From the NCBI GenBank assembly GCA_964019165.1, contig OZ025281.1, positions 3,851,240 to 3,915,239 on the forward strand: 64,000 nucleotides of DNA, given 5' to 3'. This DNA is from Mastigias papua (Eukaryota; Cnidaria; Scyphozoa; Rhizostomeae; Mastigiidae). How positions within the stretch are numbered: the stretch's first letter is position 1; each line of letters starts with the position of its first letter. The notes under the pieces are model-generated. The model was given only the letters and a program-made list of their open reading frames with translations. It made no database searches and had not been told where the DNA came from. Shown here piece by piece: positions 36,800-50,649 of the stretch. The position numbers were made by a program, and so were the translations under genes.

Positions 36800-38100
36800 A
36801 TTTATAGTAATTCAAGGCAATATAGCCTACTGTATGATTTACTATGTGATAGCTTTACGCATACACGTCACGCATCCTATAATGCCGTGAGTGTGGACGT
36901 CCCTTGTCAATTAGCCACATGACAGTGTATACTTGTTAAAACTGATAGCCATTTATTCATGTGTTAAAATAACCAATATTGTGCCAGGTTATTAAAGTTT
37001 TCTAAAGTATCAAACTAAAACATTTATTCATCCTAAAATTTTGGAACTGACTTTGAAGTGCAACATCTGCAAGTTCAATGGAGAATGCCTTTTTACTTCG
37101 TGCGTAGACATTGTACTTCCTTAAGACTCACAAGTTCAAACGTGGCATCAAAGTTTGAGGCAGGCCACGGCGAGTCTTGAATATTAAAATAAGATCGCGT
37201 AACAAATCACAGAAAAAATAAAATGGCCCAATTCGTAAGAGGCTGTATGTAAACAGATTGCTTTTCGCTGCAGTTTTGATCCATTTTGTATGACGATACT
37301 ATGAAAGCCATGACAAATATGATTCTTCTTGAGCGCGTGGGGTATATATAGAAATTTATGAAAACATTGGCCTGGTATCCAAGAAATGGGAGTGATTTCT
37401 TTTAGCGGAGCTGGCAGGCTTCAATACGGTATACATTTTATATACCTAGTGGGGATATCTGTGAAAGGTACGATATGTGCCGGTAAACTGCATAATTTAG
37501 CAAAAATCATAGCGATTTTTGCCGAAGGAGTATAATTCCAGGGGGTATGATGGCCCACGTCCCCTTTCTGACATGTCTGAATGCCACTGAACAACGTAAC
37601 AACCACTGACAATCATTCAAGATGTATAATTTTCCCTAGAAAAGGAATGTTCCTCTGGAATAGTTAGCAAAATACTTTTCTAACCACGGATGGGATTTGG
37701 GACAAGCCCCTTGGACAGTGGAGCAATGCTTGGTGTACACCTGTAAGCCTAAAACTAAGGCCCCTACAAAGATTGAGCTCTGAAGGGACCCCACGAAACT
37801 CAATTCATTATACCGTAAATTCTCTATTAACCCCCCCAGGGGCTTATTGACCACCACTTTCACAAAGGACCTCACACTAGTCTGTTACGTCACTGCCCTT
37901 GGAGCTCCATACATTGATGTGGTATCTCAAGTAGAAATCCAGACCACGTCACCTTTCATGCATCTGTATTACTTGCGTCAGAACTTAACGCAAGTTATGT
38001 AACTCAATTGGTTTTCGTCCCACGCTGATGCTTCTACATCTATGCCGCTCAGTTGACTGATACTGTACATATACTGTAATCGCTAAACTTAGATTAGTGC
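36800..38100. other. Gene-free stretch
   Basis: No gene is supported. AACCCCCCCAGGGGCTTATT near 37830 resembles the GCCCCC-rich scraps at 52770-52860, suggesting eroded copies of one repeat. Confidence 0.45.
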
Positions 38101-38103
38101 GCG

Positions 38104-39800
38104 TTATTTCATAAGAATCCGGTTTATAAGAAACTTGCTCATAGACAGTCTACACTTTAAGACACTTTTAGAACTACAAGGAAAAAGTTAAAGAAGCTTG
38201 AGAAATTTCTGTGCCATCTTTTACTATATCGGAAACAAGTTTTTCCTCCACTGATTTAACAAATTTCCACTACAGTATGCTCTATGTGCATAATAGCCAA
38301 TATGACTTATGGGCACTGCTAAAGGCAGTATTTAATGTTCTGCTTTCGTTTTTACCACTAATTTTTTGTGGAGTATATTAAGATCTTTGTTTACCTGAGT
38401 TATGCAAGTGCTCTCCTATATGAGATGTATCGGTTGGGCATATTATCCACGTAGGATGCCAGCCCGTATGAGCCGCAATGTTCTATGTATTTTAACTGTA
38501 CAATGTACATTAGGTACACATGAATAGATGCAGTACAAAACTATTAGAACGATTTAATTCAAGGGATTTTGTCTAATTCTATATGTAGGAATGGAAAGTA
38601 TTAAGTATCCTTGCCCGTATGGTCATATTGCGTTCATGCCATGGTTCTCAGTGAGTTGCTGCAAATATTGGAGCTCTTGGCCAGAGGACCAGTTTAAGCC
38701 TGTTAGTCAATGGTGTTTCAATTCCTTCTCAAATTGTTAGACTATAACAATAAATCGTCAGCATGTGAGCTTGATCAGCATTCTCTAACATTTATATCAC
38801 ACCAAGTAGCAGCTTTTCATCTCAGATAAACTCAATTTTTTTGCAAAATTACTACAATTCTTTTCGCTTCGTTTCTTTCGCTATCTTGTTTCCCTATACA
38901 TCGACAGCTATTTCTTAGTAAGAACAATAGGCCATACGTTCCAGTATTGCTATTTCTATGGGCTTACAGATATACCTTTTTTGTGCGAAGTCCTTAGTTT
39001 TGATTTCATTCTATTGAGTTCTACCTACTGTAAGCAGGCCACTTGAAGTATCTGCTTTGGACTAGATACTCTGTTGCAGAGAGGAATGTGATGGCATTGT
39101 TTAAGGTAGTATCTTGAAAGTCTGAAGGCTCTTGAAAATCCAAGGGAATGACTAGGTATTCTTACAGCGCAATGAAAATGAGTTTGCCAAAATATCAGTA
39201 AGATAACCAAGTTGTCACATACACGTTTTTTATAAGAAACCAGTTTATAAGCAACCTAGTACTAGACATCTAAAAAGTTAAGAAATTTTAAGAACTATCA
39301 CTCAAGAGTTAAGAAAGTTCTGTGCTATTTCAAAGTTTGGGGTTTGTGAAATATATTTCCTCCACGGATGTAACAAGTGTCAACTGAAATAGATTGTTTG
39401 AGAAAGATCTGAGAAAGATCCTTTGGCTGAAAGGAAGATATGGGCATTTTTGTGACAAATGGCACACTGGAACCATTACCTAGTTCAACACAAAACTGAG
39501 CTAATACCGTATCCTTTTCGAGGACCAAAGTGAAGATTATATAAAGTTTTACTGAAATTAGCGGTGTGGACATGAGGTTGATTTAAATTTAGAGCCGCAC
39601 AAACGTCTTTTGTTTGCTATCATGCTAATAGTTTGCTATATCTACGTGTTTTGTATCGTTTTCAATGCAATCTTTCTTCATTAAATTGAGAAACTTTTAA
39701 GAAACGTTTAGAACTAAAATGTGACCAAAAATTAAGAAACTTTTAGTACTAGGCCTTGAGCTAGGTTTCTTTTAAAAAAACGTGTAATGAATATTACTGA
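38104..39800 (+). repeat. Dispersed AAGAAAC-rich repeat family, several copies
   Basis: Related segments lie at 38104-38290, 39224-39390 and 39690-39790, with an inverted copy at 63655-64000 and a short piece at 42476-42510. Shared landmarks are CGGTTTATAAGAAACTTG-like sequence, ACTTTTAGAACTA, TTTCCTCCAC-GAT and AAAATGTG-CCAAAAAT-AAGAAA. It is likely a larger transposon in pieces; the class is unknown. Confidence 0.55.
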
Positions 39801-40504
39801 GTATTTTGAAACATTCTTTCTTATGAGAACCAGATAAGTTTTGCCAAGGCTTGATGTTCTTAAATATTGATCAACCCGTTTGAAAATAGGGCAACGTATG
39901 CTGTTGTTTGTTAACCACCTCATTTAAAAATTGAAAATGAAAGAATGAAGCAACTAGCAAAATTGCTGGTGAGGTATGTAATGTGCGCCAAAGACAAGCA
40001 TGGACATTGCAAGAATATGTAGATTGCTAGCAGTAAAATAGGTTTCTAGACCAAGTAACAGGTTGTCGCTCAAACAATCATCATCTGGTAGAATTTATTT
40101 ACTTTAGGCTTAGTTTCACGAAATGAAATGGAAATTTGCAAACAGTCTACCTTTGTATAATATGACAGTTCTGTACCAGCAATGCTGCCTACACAGGTAA
40201 AACACGGGTTGCAGTTTTTACGAGACATTCAAGGTAACTACATATGTGTAAAGACACTCCAATAATTTGCAAATGTTCTTTGTCACATTTTGAGTCTCGT
40301 CTTGTAGAGTCAGGTTCTTAGCTCAATTCATATATTCTAGCAGAGGTTTAGGTGTAGCCACCTTCAAGAAGCGAGGACATTCTGGGGGGGGGGGTAGGAT
40401 ACGGTCACTCCTCAGTATTATTTAGCGACATTAAAGTTTTAAAGTTTTTAGGTCGCTGATGCTAAACGGTTTTCAAAGTGTCCTGCCCAAAACTCCTGTA
40501 GTCT

Positions 40505-40605
40505 AGTCGCCCCGTTGCCCCATCGCCCCATCGCCCCATCGCCCCATCGCCCCATAGCTCCATCGCCCCATTGCTTGTCCCCCCGTCGCCCCGTCGTGTC
40601 GCCCC
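40505..40605 (+). repeat. 8-bp minisatellite TCGCCCCA
   Basis: About ten copies of TCGCCCCA with substitutions form a C-rich tract in AT-rich surroundings. Confidence 0.9.
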
Positions 40606-40619
40606 AATAAACAGCTAAA

Positions 40620-43600
40620 TGGCTGCCACATCAATCAAATAACTGACAAGGGAATACGTGTGGGACAAATATTCTTTTACACGGGCAAGACAGTTCCTGG
40701 CTTTTACAGATCGCTTTAAATTTCAGATTGTTTTGGTGCAGTGTTTTGGTGGCTTAATGAATCAAACAGTACCGACTTAGCTTCGATACCTTGAAACCTT
40801 CATACCGAAATGAGGTGGACAACCGAGCCTATTTATGCGAATAAGGTGTTGAATACTAAACCTGCTAAAAGGAGAAAATGTTCATCGCAAGATTTAGAAA
40901 GAACATGAAACTCCATCAAACTATAAAATCTTATAGAAAATTGTGGATAATGAACTGGACTGCTTTTACTTATTTATAACTCACTATGCTAAACTTAAAC
41001 TTTTTTGCATTATTATGATTCAACAAGACTTGAATCCCAAGTATTAAAGTTATGTATGATACAGCTCCTTAATTGATAAAAGGCAATTTATTCGAATCAT
41101 ACTTGAGTCATCCTCAATTTTTAAGAGAAATGTTTAAAATTACATATTAAGGTACATTATGGGGTTAAAATCACTGATTCGAAGAACGTGCAAGGGAGCA
41201 CTAATGAAGAACCAGACGAGCATTAGAACGCATGAGAAAGCACAGTAAGAGAAAGTATTATATGACTGCAGACAGAAAAATAGAGGCAAACACAAGCAGT
41301 AAGTAATGGTAGACTTACTTCTAATAATGGTAGTGTTACTTCTATTGAAAAAGATTAGCCTTGCAGTACGATGCAGTTATTTTATACTTTGTAGAAGAGA
41401 CAAACTTCAGACAAACCCCTCTTTCACTAGACTATTAGATAATGGCGTCACCGACTTATTTCAGCTGTTATTGTTGTTACCTTATTTCAGGTAGATGTGC
41501 TTTTTCTGTAGGGTCTTTTGTTATCATTTTTGCATTGCTGTTACTTACGATGGAGACTTGCCAATTATGCTCTGCTCTAATATAGTGAGGTGTAGGATTG
41601 TGTACCTAGGATATTTTGTTATCATGAGGTTTACAAGATATTTATAAGCTGCATGTGACAAACTATCCCTGTTTACTGGGATGAGGTGCAGGAATCTGCT
41701 GTATGTCAGTATTCTCGACAGCCTTTCCTTTTCGCATTTCGCGAATGTCAGGATGAATAAAACAAAACTATATTTGAATTAGTCCCTCCCCCTTGAAAAA
41801 GCCGCCTACTTTGAACAAGTTTCCATCACGGAAGAGAACAAAAATATTATTATCCATAAACGTATTAAGATTATTCTGTGTATACCATGAAATATTAAGA
41901 ACGATATGAGTGATACTGTGTAACATCTACAAACTTATGAGTCACTTTCTTGCCTGCTCCTTCTCTAAGAATTACTAAAAGTAGCTGGTCATAAAAGAAT
42001 ACAGTTGTGCCATATTTTGATAGTTGGATAAATATGGGGGTAAATTTTAAGCTCCGTTCAGTAGCAACTTTTAGCATCCGTTTGCCTTATGGCCCAATTT
42101 GATTACAAATCTAGACTTAAAACGAATTATTATTATGTCCTAAATTGCCAATTGGTTGTGGTTTCCTCACTGTTCATTTGCTGAAATTACTCGCAATATT
42201 GAAGCAGTATCGTGTACTCTGAAACCTATCATTGCTACTATTAGAACGTATGAGACTTTTGATCAGTTAAAGGAATCGTTTAAAACTTACGTAACGCAAC
42301 AGGGTAAGAGGGTATGGGAAATTTTGATATGAACTTCTACAAAAAGTAGCGTGGTTGGAGGGCCATAACGGCTTTATGTAGCAGATCATGTTTTTAATTC
42401 CATCATTTCTTGTAAGTACAACAAAAAGGCACGAATAACGACGTCGATTTGCTACATGTGATCAAACACATGAATTTCTTTTTATAAGAAACCGGTTGAT
42501 AACAAGCACAGTACTCGGTTCCTTGTATCGAATAGTTAACGCAGTCTTGTAGACGTGGAGATGACAATGAGGAAAGCTACGACGCTTTGGGTGTGGAAGA
42601 TGCCGTTACTAAAAGAAAATAACCACTTTGAGTTGCAGCCAAACGCCACTGAGAGGCCGCTTGTCTCATGTCGATGCAAGAAATGTAGCTGATGTCTTTG
42701 GATAACATGGAATACGATAATATGGTAGAGATGCCTATTGGAAACGATCTCTTGGATCGAGCTCCTTTATATGGTCCAGTAACAGTGAATTTTGATTGTG
42801 CAGATGGCAATGAGAGCGGTTAGGTGAATGGCATTTGAGATTTGCACACTGACTCTATTAGTTCCAACAGTTTACGGTCAGAACTATCTTTGTTCCTCGT
42901 TTACAGGCTTAAGAAAATGTAGCAGAAGCAGGCTCTAGCTCATCTTTTTACATAATTTAAGGGCACATAACGCACACGTTGACTATGGAACATTGACTAG
43001 TCTAGGGGCTCTAAATGTTCCGCAACGAGTGGAGCAGTGAATGCTAAACTCGCTACGGTGGGTTACAATGGGTATATGGGTAGGGAAATGGTGAATTTGA
43101 ATGGGCCCAAAAGCAACCTAAAATCCTGATATTGGCCTGAAATTGCTCTTTTGACCCAGTGGCAGAAATTTGGCACTTTGTTGGGGGAGAAGGATCTGAC
43201 CAAGGTACCCTGAGAGCGAGGCTCCGAGGATAGCTTTTAGCGAGCGTTCCCTGGCACGGATGCTGCTCTCTAAAGGCATTGGGGAGAGTGTAAGAGTGTG
43301 TTCCATTATTTCCAATTGTCTGTCAGTTGCTTGAACCTTTATACCAACCGACTGTAAATATTTGCAGGCTAACTGTGAATTTCGCGTTACCATAGACAGC
43401 AGTTGACTACATTGAATACAAAGACAAAAATTCAGCCTAAAGACGGTATATTGTTTACTATGTAAAGTTACATTCTTGAATTGCGAATGGCTGTGTATTT
43501 TAACACTAAAGGATGTTTTCCAAATGCAGCAGTTCGTCGATTATCTAATTCTATTAAAATCGCCCATCTGCAAAGATCTAGTTAAGCAAAACTTTGAGGT

Positions 43601-43870
43601 TTCATTGACATGACAAGTACAAACACAGACGAAACTGTGAATAAACTTAGGCACTACCTCGTGGTCTCCTATCCATGATTCAAGTAATATGTAATCTACC
43701 CGTACATAACTTGGACGATAAGCATTCTATCATACAGCCATGGGGTCACAGGGTCGTTCTTCGTATATTAATCATGGCCATGAAACTATTCCCCATGCCA
43801 GTTGGAGTTTCGAAATCACCATGCTTTGTAAATGTTCAGTACAAGGAATTTTTACCATCCTACTCTTAAA
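40620..43870. other. Gene-free stretch
   Basis: No convincing gene is present. A 91-codon reverse frame (43118-43393) and a 77-codon one (42577-42810) have no recognised domain or splice context. Confidence 0.45.
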
Positions 43871-43874
43871 AGTC

Positions 43875-44165
43875 CCGAATATATGGACGGTTGGAATAGT
43901 AGGGGGTTGCGAATTTCCTGAAAACATTATAAATGGGAGGTTGGAATAAAAAGGGGTGGGAGGAAAATTTATGTAATTATTATAGCTGTGGATGCGTATC
44001 ACAGCTCATTTCAACTGTAAGCAAAATGAAAAGCACTGTTTTCTCATGCTATTCGATAGAATTACAGGCATAAAAATAATAAACGAGGGGTCTGGAAAAA
44101 GGTTGATCTGGGGGTACTTTTTTCAAAAAACTAATAAGTCGGGGACGTTTATTCGGAAGTGAAGA
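43875..44165 (+). repeat. Dispersed repeat, copy 2 (partner 5300-5590)
   Basis: It carries the same ordered landmarks as 5300-5590, including TCATTTCAACTGTAAGCAA and the AACTAATAAG ... GTTTATTCGG end. The two copies are in the same orientation. Confidence 0.65.
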
Positions 44166-44624
44166 GTAACTACTGTGGAGAAGCCCACAGAAGTCGGAGT
44201 GCTTCCCCTAGTTATTATTTGGAGATTCAAAAACCATTCCCAGTTGTTTGGACACACTGCCTAAGGATTGATACTTTCTAGAACTGTTTTAGCATCACAT
44301 AAAAGGTGAGTGGGATTTTACTATTGTGAATGTGGAATGGGTGTTTCAAATTTTATATCAATGTGTCTACAGGGAGTTGTTGCAAATGTCACCCCTATCT
44401 TTGTGGCCCTTTTAAGACAGTTCCCAGCTAGTATGAAGTTTTTAAACAGTGCCATGGTTCAGTATCCCTTCAAGCAGCTTCTTTTGCACAAAATGAAGAG
44501 AAAATATCCGTTATAATGCGCTCACATAAAAGTACCCATTATGAAATAAAGTTGGTTGACAGCGCCTCCACTTTTGAAGGTAGTACTTGCAACCTCTGAT
44601 ATGCTCTTGTTTCCTCTCAGGCAT

Positions 44625-44910
44625 GCCGGAGTCGGGGGGAGCTGGGGGCTGCAGCCCCCCAACTTTTCTGCTCATGTATGATGTCAACATTGAGACATTC
44701 GATCCAAATAGAAAGATCTCCTTTTTCCGTGTTAAAGTTCACTCACCTTTAAAAAGTAGCAGTGCTGGAGTCATCAGAACCTATTGGAGGTAAGTAACCC
44801 AAGTTTTTCAAAACGTGGGGCTATAGACTTGTCCAAAAGTCTCATAAACATGTACAGTAAGGGAAGGGTTCTGTGTTCTTGGTCACCTAGCGTTTAACAT
44901 GATCTCTTGG
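44625..44910 (+). mobile_element. Partial copy of the G-rich-ended DNA element
   Basis: From GCCGGAGTCGGGGGGAGCTG to TTAACATGATCTC this aligns with 49468-49765 (CTGCAGCCCCCC, TCTGCTCATGTATGAT, GGAGTCATCAGAACCTATTG, GGTTCTGTGTTCTTGGTCAC). The right half found at 49765-50062 is absent, so the copy is truncated. Confidence 0.7.
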
Positions 44911-47900
44911 AGGTTTGTAGATGGTTACCTTATCGGAGTGTGGGTGTAGCCCTCTACATCTTTCAACCATACAGGGATAGCGTTTACAATGGTAATGACA
45001 TTCTTAAATGATACTTTGCAGAATCTTATGAATGAATGTGGAGCTCGCTAAGGCCCATAGAATAGTTAAAGTTAATTATACTACGAGCTCTTTTGACCAC
45101 ATGTTAGTACTTAAAGTTCCTTAATAGTACCTTAACTTAAATTGCAAGCTACAGACATTTTAAGTGCTTATTTTTAAGAGATGAAATCATGGACATTGCA
45201 AGTTTCTATGCCGCCTATGAACCACTTGCCAGAAGGATTATATACAATTTATGCAAATTTAGGTGCTAAATTACTGGTTGCAGTGATAAAATATTTGAAA
45301 TTTAAATTCCTAGCGATTTTATCACTGGTGGTAACAGTATGTGTGTGGGGGGGGGGGTTCTCTCCTCGACTAGTTTATCTATTGAGAGAGCTCCTCCTTT
45401 AAGCAATTCCCTACATCCCATTTGTTGATTTAAGTAATTTTGAATTTGTTTCTCTATTTGATTAATTTGTTTCTGTAATTGATTAATGTGTCTCTCTAGG
45501 TGTATTAATTGATTTCTGTATTTGTATTTGCTTTGTACTTGTATATAATGGAATTATAATTATATGACCTGAACTGAACTGAAGTTTCTTATGAAATAGG
45601 TCAACGTACGCTCTAAAGATAGGCTAAGGGCGCTCTTGTCTATCTTCTCTTCTCCACTCTCCAAGAATATAAAGTTGCAAATTAACTAACATATAAAAGG
45701 TTTGTAAAGGGAAGTCGCTAGGTATCATCAAAGGGAGGGGGTGGAAGCAAGTGAAAAATTGTATTCAACAGTGAAACTTGCCAAAATTATCTGCAGCTCT
45801 AATTTGAGGACTCAAGATATTTTGATACCCTAGGATTTAATGATAGCGCTAAGATAAGTACCCACGTTAACAATATTTTTCAGGTACCGGCTACCCAACC
45901 TCTTCTACTTTTTCCTGAAATTTCATTTTATGCCTCAGTTCGAAAATTATTATAAATATCATTCTCCAATCCCAACATGCATCAACATTTCGGACCACTG
46001 CTCATTTCCCTCCATCCGAATCTCTCCGATACTTAATGATTGCTCCCTAACATCTAAGAAATGCTACAGGATTTAATAGACACTAGATAACCATTTCTTT
46101 GTCTTTGACAGTTACATTCTGGTAATGTTATGGTCTGATGATACTGATTATATTCCAATGCGTCAAGTGATCAGTGTGTTCGATCAATGATATGTGTGAT
46201 TTTAGTACCTGATTAAACTTAAGAATGAAAGCAACGACGAGTGGCTTCGCAGGATTATTACCTAAGCCATTGCTGATGACGAAGCCGTTATGACATATCG
46301 TTGTAGAACGTTTCGGGACGAGCTTGCCCCTTCCCCATCCTGATTAAACTTATTGCAGTGTAATGAGCACTTGCAATGGATGAAAAGATTAAAAATATAC
46401 GGTTTATACATTTTACCAGAACACTAGACACAGAAATGATGCACGGAATGGCTAACTTGTGTTATGGTGTCAGATTGAAGGGTGAATTTCAGAAGAATTC
46501 TTCAGAGCGTCCCCTAAGATTTGAGACCACGTGAAACGTTAACTTTACTATTGTAAACATGAATCTATTAGACTGGAAAATCCAATGCAATAGCGGCCTG
46601 CACATAGGTCCTAATGACAAACGAGTCAAATATCGGCCTAATGCAATAGTGGTTACTTTAGGCTGGCCATAACTGCCCTGCAGAAGTCTTCTGTTTAGCT
46701 CCTAGGCTCTTTGAGGTTCTGTGCAATCAAGGATTAAGCAGACAGCTGAAGAAGCAATGCACCGGGCTTGGTTAATGAATATGTATTAATACCGGACACC
46801 TGCTTCAGTCAGCGATGGGCGTTTTAACATAGAGTTAATTGTTCTTTTGAGTGAATAAACTCAGTTATCTACGGATTAATTACTTTTAAACTGATATATG
46901 CAATATCATCAGAAGAATGAAAGTTAATAGTAAGACCGTTTAAAAAGGATATGTTTTCATATAATCCTCAGCTCTTTGTTCCGAAGCATTTAATTTGGGG
47001 GAATTGCCAAACTAGTTACGGCTCTGAAAGCTATCTATTGTCTATCTGAATGCTGTATTGAAAACTTTCATTTTGGTTTCTTTCATTTTAAATCTACCTG
47101 CATTACTTTTGTCATATCCTTTCTCCACATAAGTCAGCCTTTGGTTCATTTCAATAGTTTTTAGCAATACCCTACAAGACATTTTCAAGAGGTTTTCATG
47201 CTTTGGCAATTGTCTAATAACTTCTGAGTTTTCTAACTGGCTCTTAGATAACAGCAAAGTTAATTAAAACCTCTGAAGCATATTATTGACAGAAAGATTG
47301 GTGGGTAGATTTATTGGCAGGCTGAAAAACTGAAAGACTTAATCATTGGCTGACTGATTGACCGACTGGCTGACTACCTGGCTGGCAGACTGACTTGCTG
47401 GTTAACTGACTGACATCATGATTGAATGATTTAGGCCCTCTACTGCAACTCAGCTCTAAGTTACTGACAACTTGTTTATATTTATTGAGCAAATAATATA
47501 TATGCTGAGGTATATGATTTAGTTTATCACTATTGCATAAATTATTATATCAAGTGCGCAACCTTTTCAACACATGTTTCATAAGATTTCTAATAAAGAA
47601 GCCATAAAGGCATAGCTATGAAGCCACGGAGATATACCTGTTTTGTGTGATTCTGTTAGATCAAGCTTCAGAATCGCATCATGTTATGAGCTAGGATGAT
47701 TTTTTGGATCATCTCGAAATACAATCTCAACGAATTATTGAGGGTATTGGCGGTCCAGCCCTCCCTTATACCAGCTAAGGGACAGTTTAATCAGCAGCAC
47801 TATTTTAGTTTAACCGATCATTGCACGTTAGTCTTACGTGAGCTGCCGCCTCTGTTTACAATGTACTGTAGCTAGCCTATTGACATCTATCTGGTGCTGC

Positions 47901-48675
47901 CTTTGCCAAATGAGCCTGCACTTCACTTGCTAACAACTGAATTATTTAATTGATTCGCCTATTCTGATCGAAAATATCAGTGCTTCTTAAGAATTCACTA
48001 CTTAGAACAGAAGTATTACTTACCTCACCTCACTGCCAATTCTCGAGTGCCATAGGCAACGTGCTGAGATTCCAGAGTTCCTAGCTTCGTGCTGAGGTTA
48101 TTTACATATCTTTATCCAAATTGCTATTAATGCACATGATACCAATTGTTTCCTCATGCATATTGTTGGTAAATGTAACAAGCCATCTTAATATTTGTGA
48201 GGATTATCGGCCACAGACAAAGCAGTCAAACTTAAGGAACAAATAGGGCTTAACTTTGGATGCAGATATAAGTACCAGCAAGTACTTCTTTGAAATACCC
48301 TAGAGACTGTCAGCGGCAAGGAGAGTGGTGCAAGTCGCATTACAACTCCCTGAAGGTCAAGAGATATTTTCAACATTACTCCAATTTGAATGCTACATTT
48401 CGCATTAATGGAATAGCTTATTTTGAATGCAACTATAAACTTGTCTCTAGATTACTGACCTTAAATTTTGCTAATTGTATTTATATAAACGAATTTGCTT
48501 TGCTGCACTACTGATTTCTCACTAGAATTTGTTCATGCCAGGTTTTTTCAAACCTTACTACGGATATTTTCTTGGCTTCGGAATATTTTAGCCCGGGGAT
48601 CAACAGCTTCTTTGAAACTGAGAGCTACTTCAAGAGCACAAAGTATTGCAGAGGACTATTACTTTGCTAACACAG
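44911..48675. other. Gene-poor stretch with a probable LINE tail
   Basis: I see no protein gene. At 45420-45595 an AT-rich stretch ends in GACCTGAACTGAACTGAA, a repeat end typical of a LINE 3' tail. At 46225-46330 a segment with GATGACGAAGCCGTTATGAC and CGTTTCGGGACGAGC looks like a repeat fragment. A degenerate CTGACTGG tract is at 47325-47415. Confidence 0.4.
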
Positions 48676-49172
48676 GCGCTACTGCAGAATCGTACCTCTC
48701 CTAACAATAGATGGCCTACCCTAACAAACTATACACCATTCGATAGCACTCACTGAGTAGATTACGATGATACCGTCATTTACCACATCGATAAGATTTT
48801 CGAGGAGTTATCGAGTTATTTCTAGCAAACATGGCTGCCACGTTTGCTCGCTAAGTGGGATAGGGACAAGGGTTAGCATTAAGGTTAGGGTTAGCGTTAT
48901 GGTTAGAACTCATCTCAAAGTGTTGAAATTTGATCTATATCATTGATTTTATGTTGATAGTAGTAGAAATCGATGAAATGTTCATAATTTTTACTATTTA
49001 AACACTAGCCCAAACCCTGACCCCTACCCCTCGATAACCCCTCGAAAGTTTTGAGCTATGTGGTAAATGACTGTATCAACGTAATCTACTCACAGAGAGC
49101 TATCGAATAGTGTACAGTTTGCTGGGGTAGGCCATCTATATCTAGGAGAGTTACAATTCTGCAGTAGCTCCC
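48676..49172 (-). mobile_element. MITE with ~150-bp inverted ends and internal TTAGGG-like repeats
   Basis: The left end runs CTACTGCAGAATCGTACCTC, then ATAGATGGCCTACCC, ATTCGATAG, GAGTAGATTACGATGATACC and TTCGAGGAGTTATCGAG. The right end is its near-exact inverse. The interior carries AAGGTTAGGGTTAGCG. The inner part matches 4833-5183 in reverse orientation, but the outer ~60 bases of each arm are found only here. A 74-codon and a 69-codon frame just upstream are not supported as genes. Confidence 0.8.
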
Positions 49173-49467
49173 ATAGCACACTTCTGAAATGACAAAAGTG
49201 CCTAGTTTTATCTTACACTTTTAGAACTGGCCTACTGGCGACAGATATGGTTATCGTGGGTGACATGGTACCTGCGGGTACCTGCTTAGTGATCCTGGTT
49301 TAGCCAATTTCTTGCAATAGAAGCTTTTCATGATCCAACTTAGCAAATGGTGACCGAGTGAAAGCCCAGAATTTGATGTGCTGAATTTTAGTTCGGAAGG
49401 TAGAACACTGTTCAGTGTCTAACAATCTTCTCAATAATCTCAGTGATGCAAATGAAACACGTAACTC

Positions 49468-50062
49468 AGGCACACCGGAGCAGGGGGGGGGGCTGGGGGG
49501 CTGCAGCCCCCCCACTTATCTGCTCATGTATGATATCAAGATTGAATCATTCGATCCAAATAGAAAGTATATCTCCTTTTCCGTGTTAAAGCTCACTCGC
49601 TGTTAAAAAGTACCAGTGCCGGAGTCATCAGAACCTATTGGAGGTAAATAACCTGAGATTTTTTAAAAGGTGGTGGCATAGACTGGTCCAAAAATCTCAT
49701 AAACATGTAAAGTCAGAGAAGGGTTCTGTGTTCTTGGTCACCTAGCGCTTAACATGATCTCGTTACTCTGAAGACGTGTCTCTATCATTTTACCTGATCT
49801 GGCTAGAAATCTTTATAGAGTAGCAATGAGGTCTATTCAGTTTTCTCACTAACACTTCAATGATTTTATCTGCCGTTTTCTACCAAGACAGGATACATGT
49901 CTATAGTCAAACAGGGTGTTTCCCACTGAATTATAGGGCGTGGATTGCAAAATTTTTCAGGGGCTCCGCCCCTGACCCATTGTTGCATACTTCCATATGG
50001 ACTTGCAACTCATCCCCAGCTCCCCCCCTCCCCACTCAAAAATATGCTCCGGTGTCCCCGTA
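49468..50062 (+). mobile_element. Non-autonomous DNA element with G-rich inverted ends
   Basis: The left end has GGCACACCGGAGCAGGGGGG and GCTGGGGG; the right end inverted has GGGGACACCGGAGCATA, then GGGGAGCTGGGG. The inside contains GGGGCTCCGCCCCTGACCC near 49961. There is no transposase frame. A shorter relative is at 44625-44910. Confidence 0.65.
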
Positions 50063-50354
50063 ACTTATAGCCTATCTGTAAAAATGGACATTTTGCAATA
50101 AATTATTCCAAAAACTTCCTGGTCCTTCAACGCTCTAAGTCTGGTTTACCTCTAAAATAGAAATTGTGTTAAAAGTTCGTTTGTAATTATCTTTGTCATG
50201 CTGTCCCTTATTTATTTTTGTCTATTCTATTCATATGCAGATTAATTAGGAAGTTTACAAATGTCACTCATAGTGCAGACTTAGATAACTTTGTGTCTTT
50301 CATCACTACCAGTGGCATGCATGTGAGCAACTTCTAGCAGTAGATTACATATTT

Positions 50355-50640
50355 AGGTGTACATAAAAAAGTGTTCCAGGTGTGTTTTAAATTACTACCT
50401 CCTTCCTATTTGCATGATCAACTTAAAAATTCCTGTCCTATTTACCCTATTGCATTAGCATCTATATTTGCTCATCAGGTTCGTTATTTCGTATATCTAG
50501 CTACCTGCTTATTTATCTCTTCGGTGACCATAGCTTTTGATCTTCACAGCTTGCAAAGACAAGCTTTCATTTTCTTGGGTGCAAAGTTTTACCCGCTCGA
50601 CTTATGAAAATCATAACGTTTTGCAAATACAAAGAACTGT
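50355..50640 (+). pseudogene. Possible LINE C-terminal fragment
   Basis: The frame 50371-50607 reads FKLLPPSYLHDQLK and later FIFLGAKFYPLDL. This weakly fits the end of LINE reverse transcriptases (F-x-LxPxYL ... F-x-GAKxWN-LP). The spacing is right but identities are few. Confidence 0.35.
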
Positions 50641-50649
50641 GAAAAGAAT

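Noticed and set aside
36203..36922. His-rich and Ile-rich ORFs
   Set aside because: They are (CAT)n tracts read in different phases.
38630..38720. Additional cysteine-rich exon (frame with CCKYWSSW)
   Set aside because: The cysteine spacing does not fit the family and no matching splice signals or partner exons were found.
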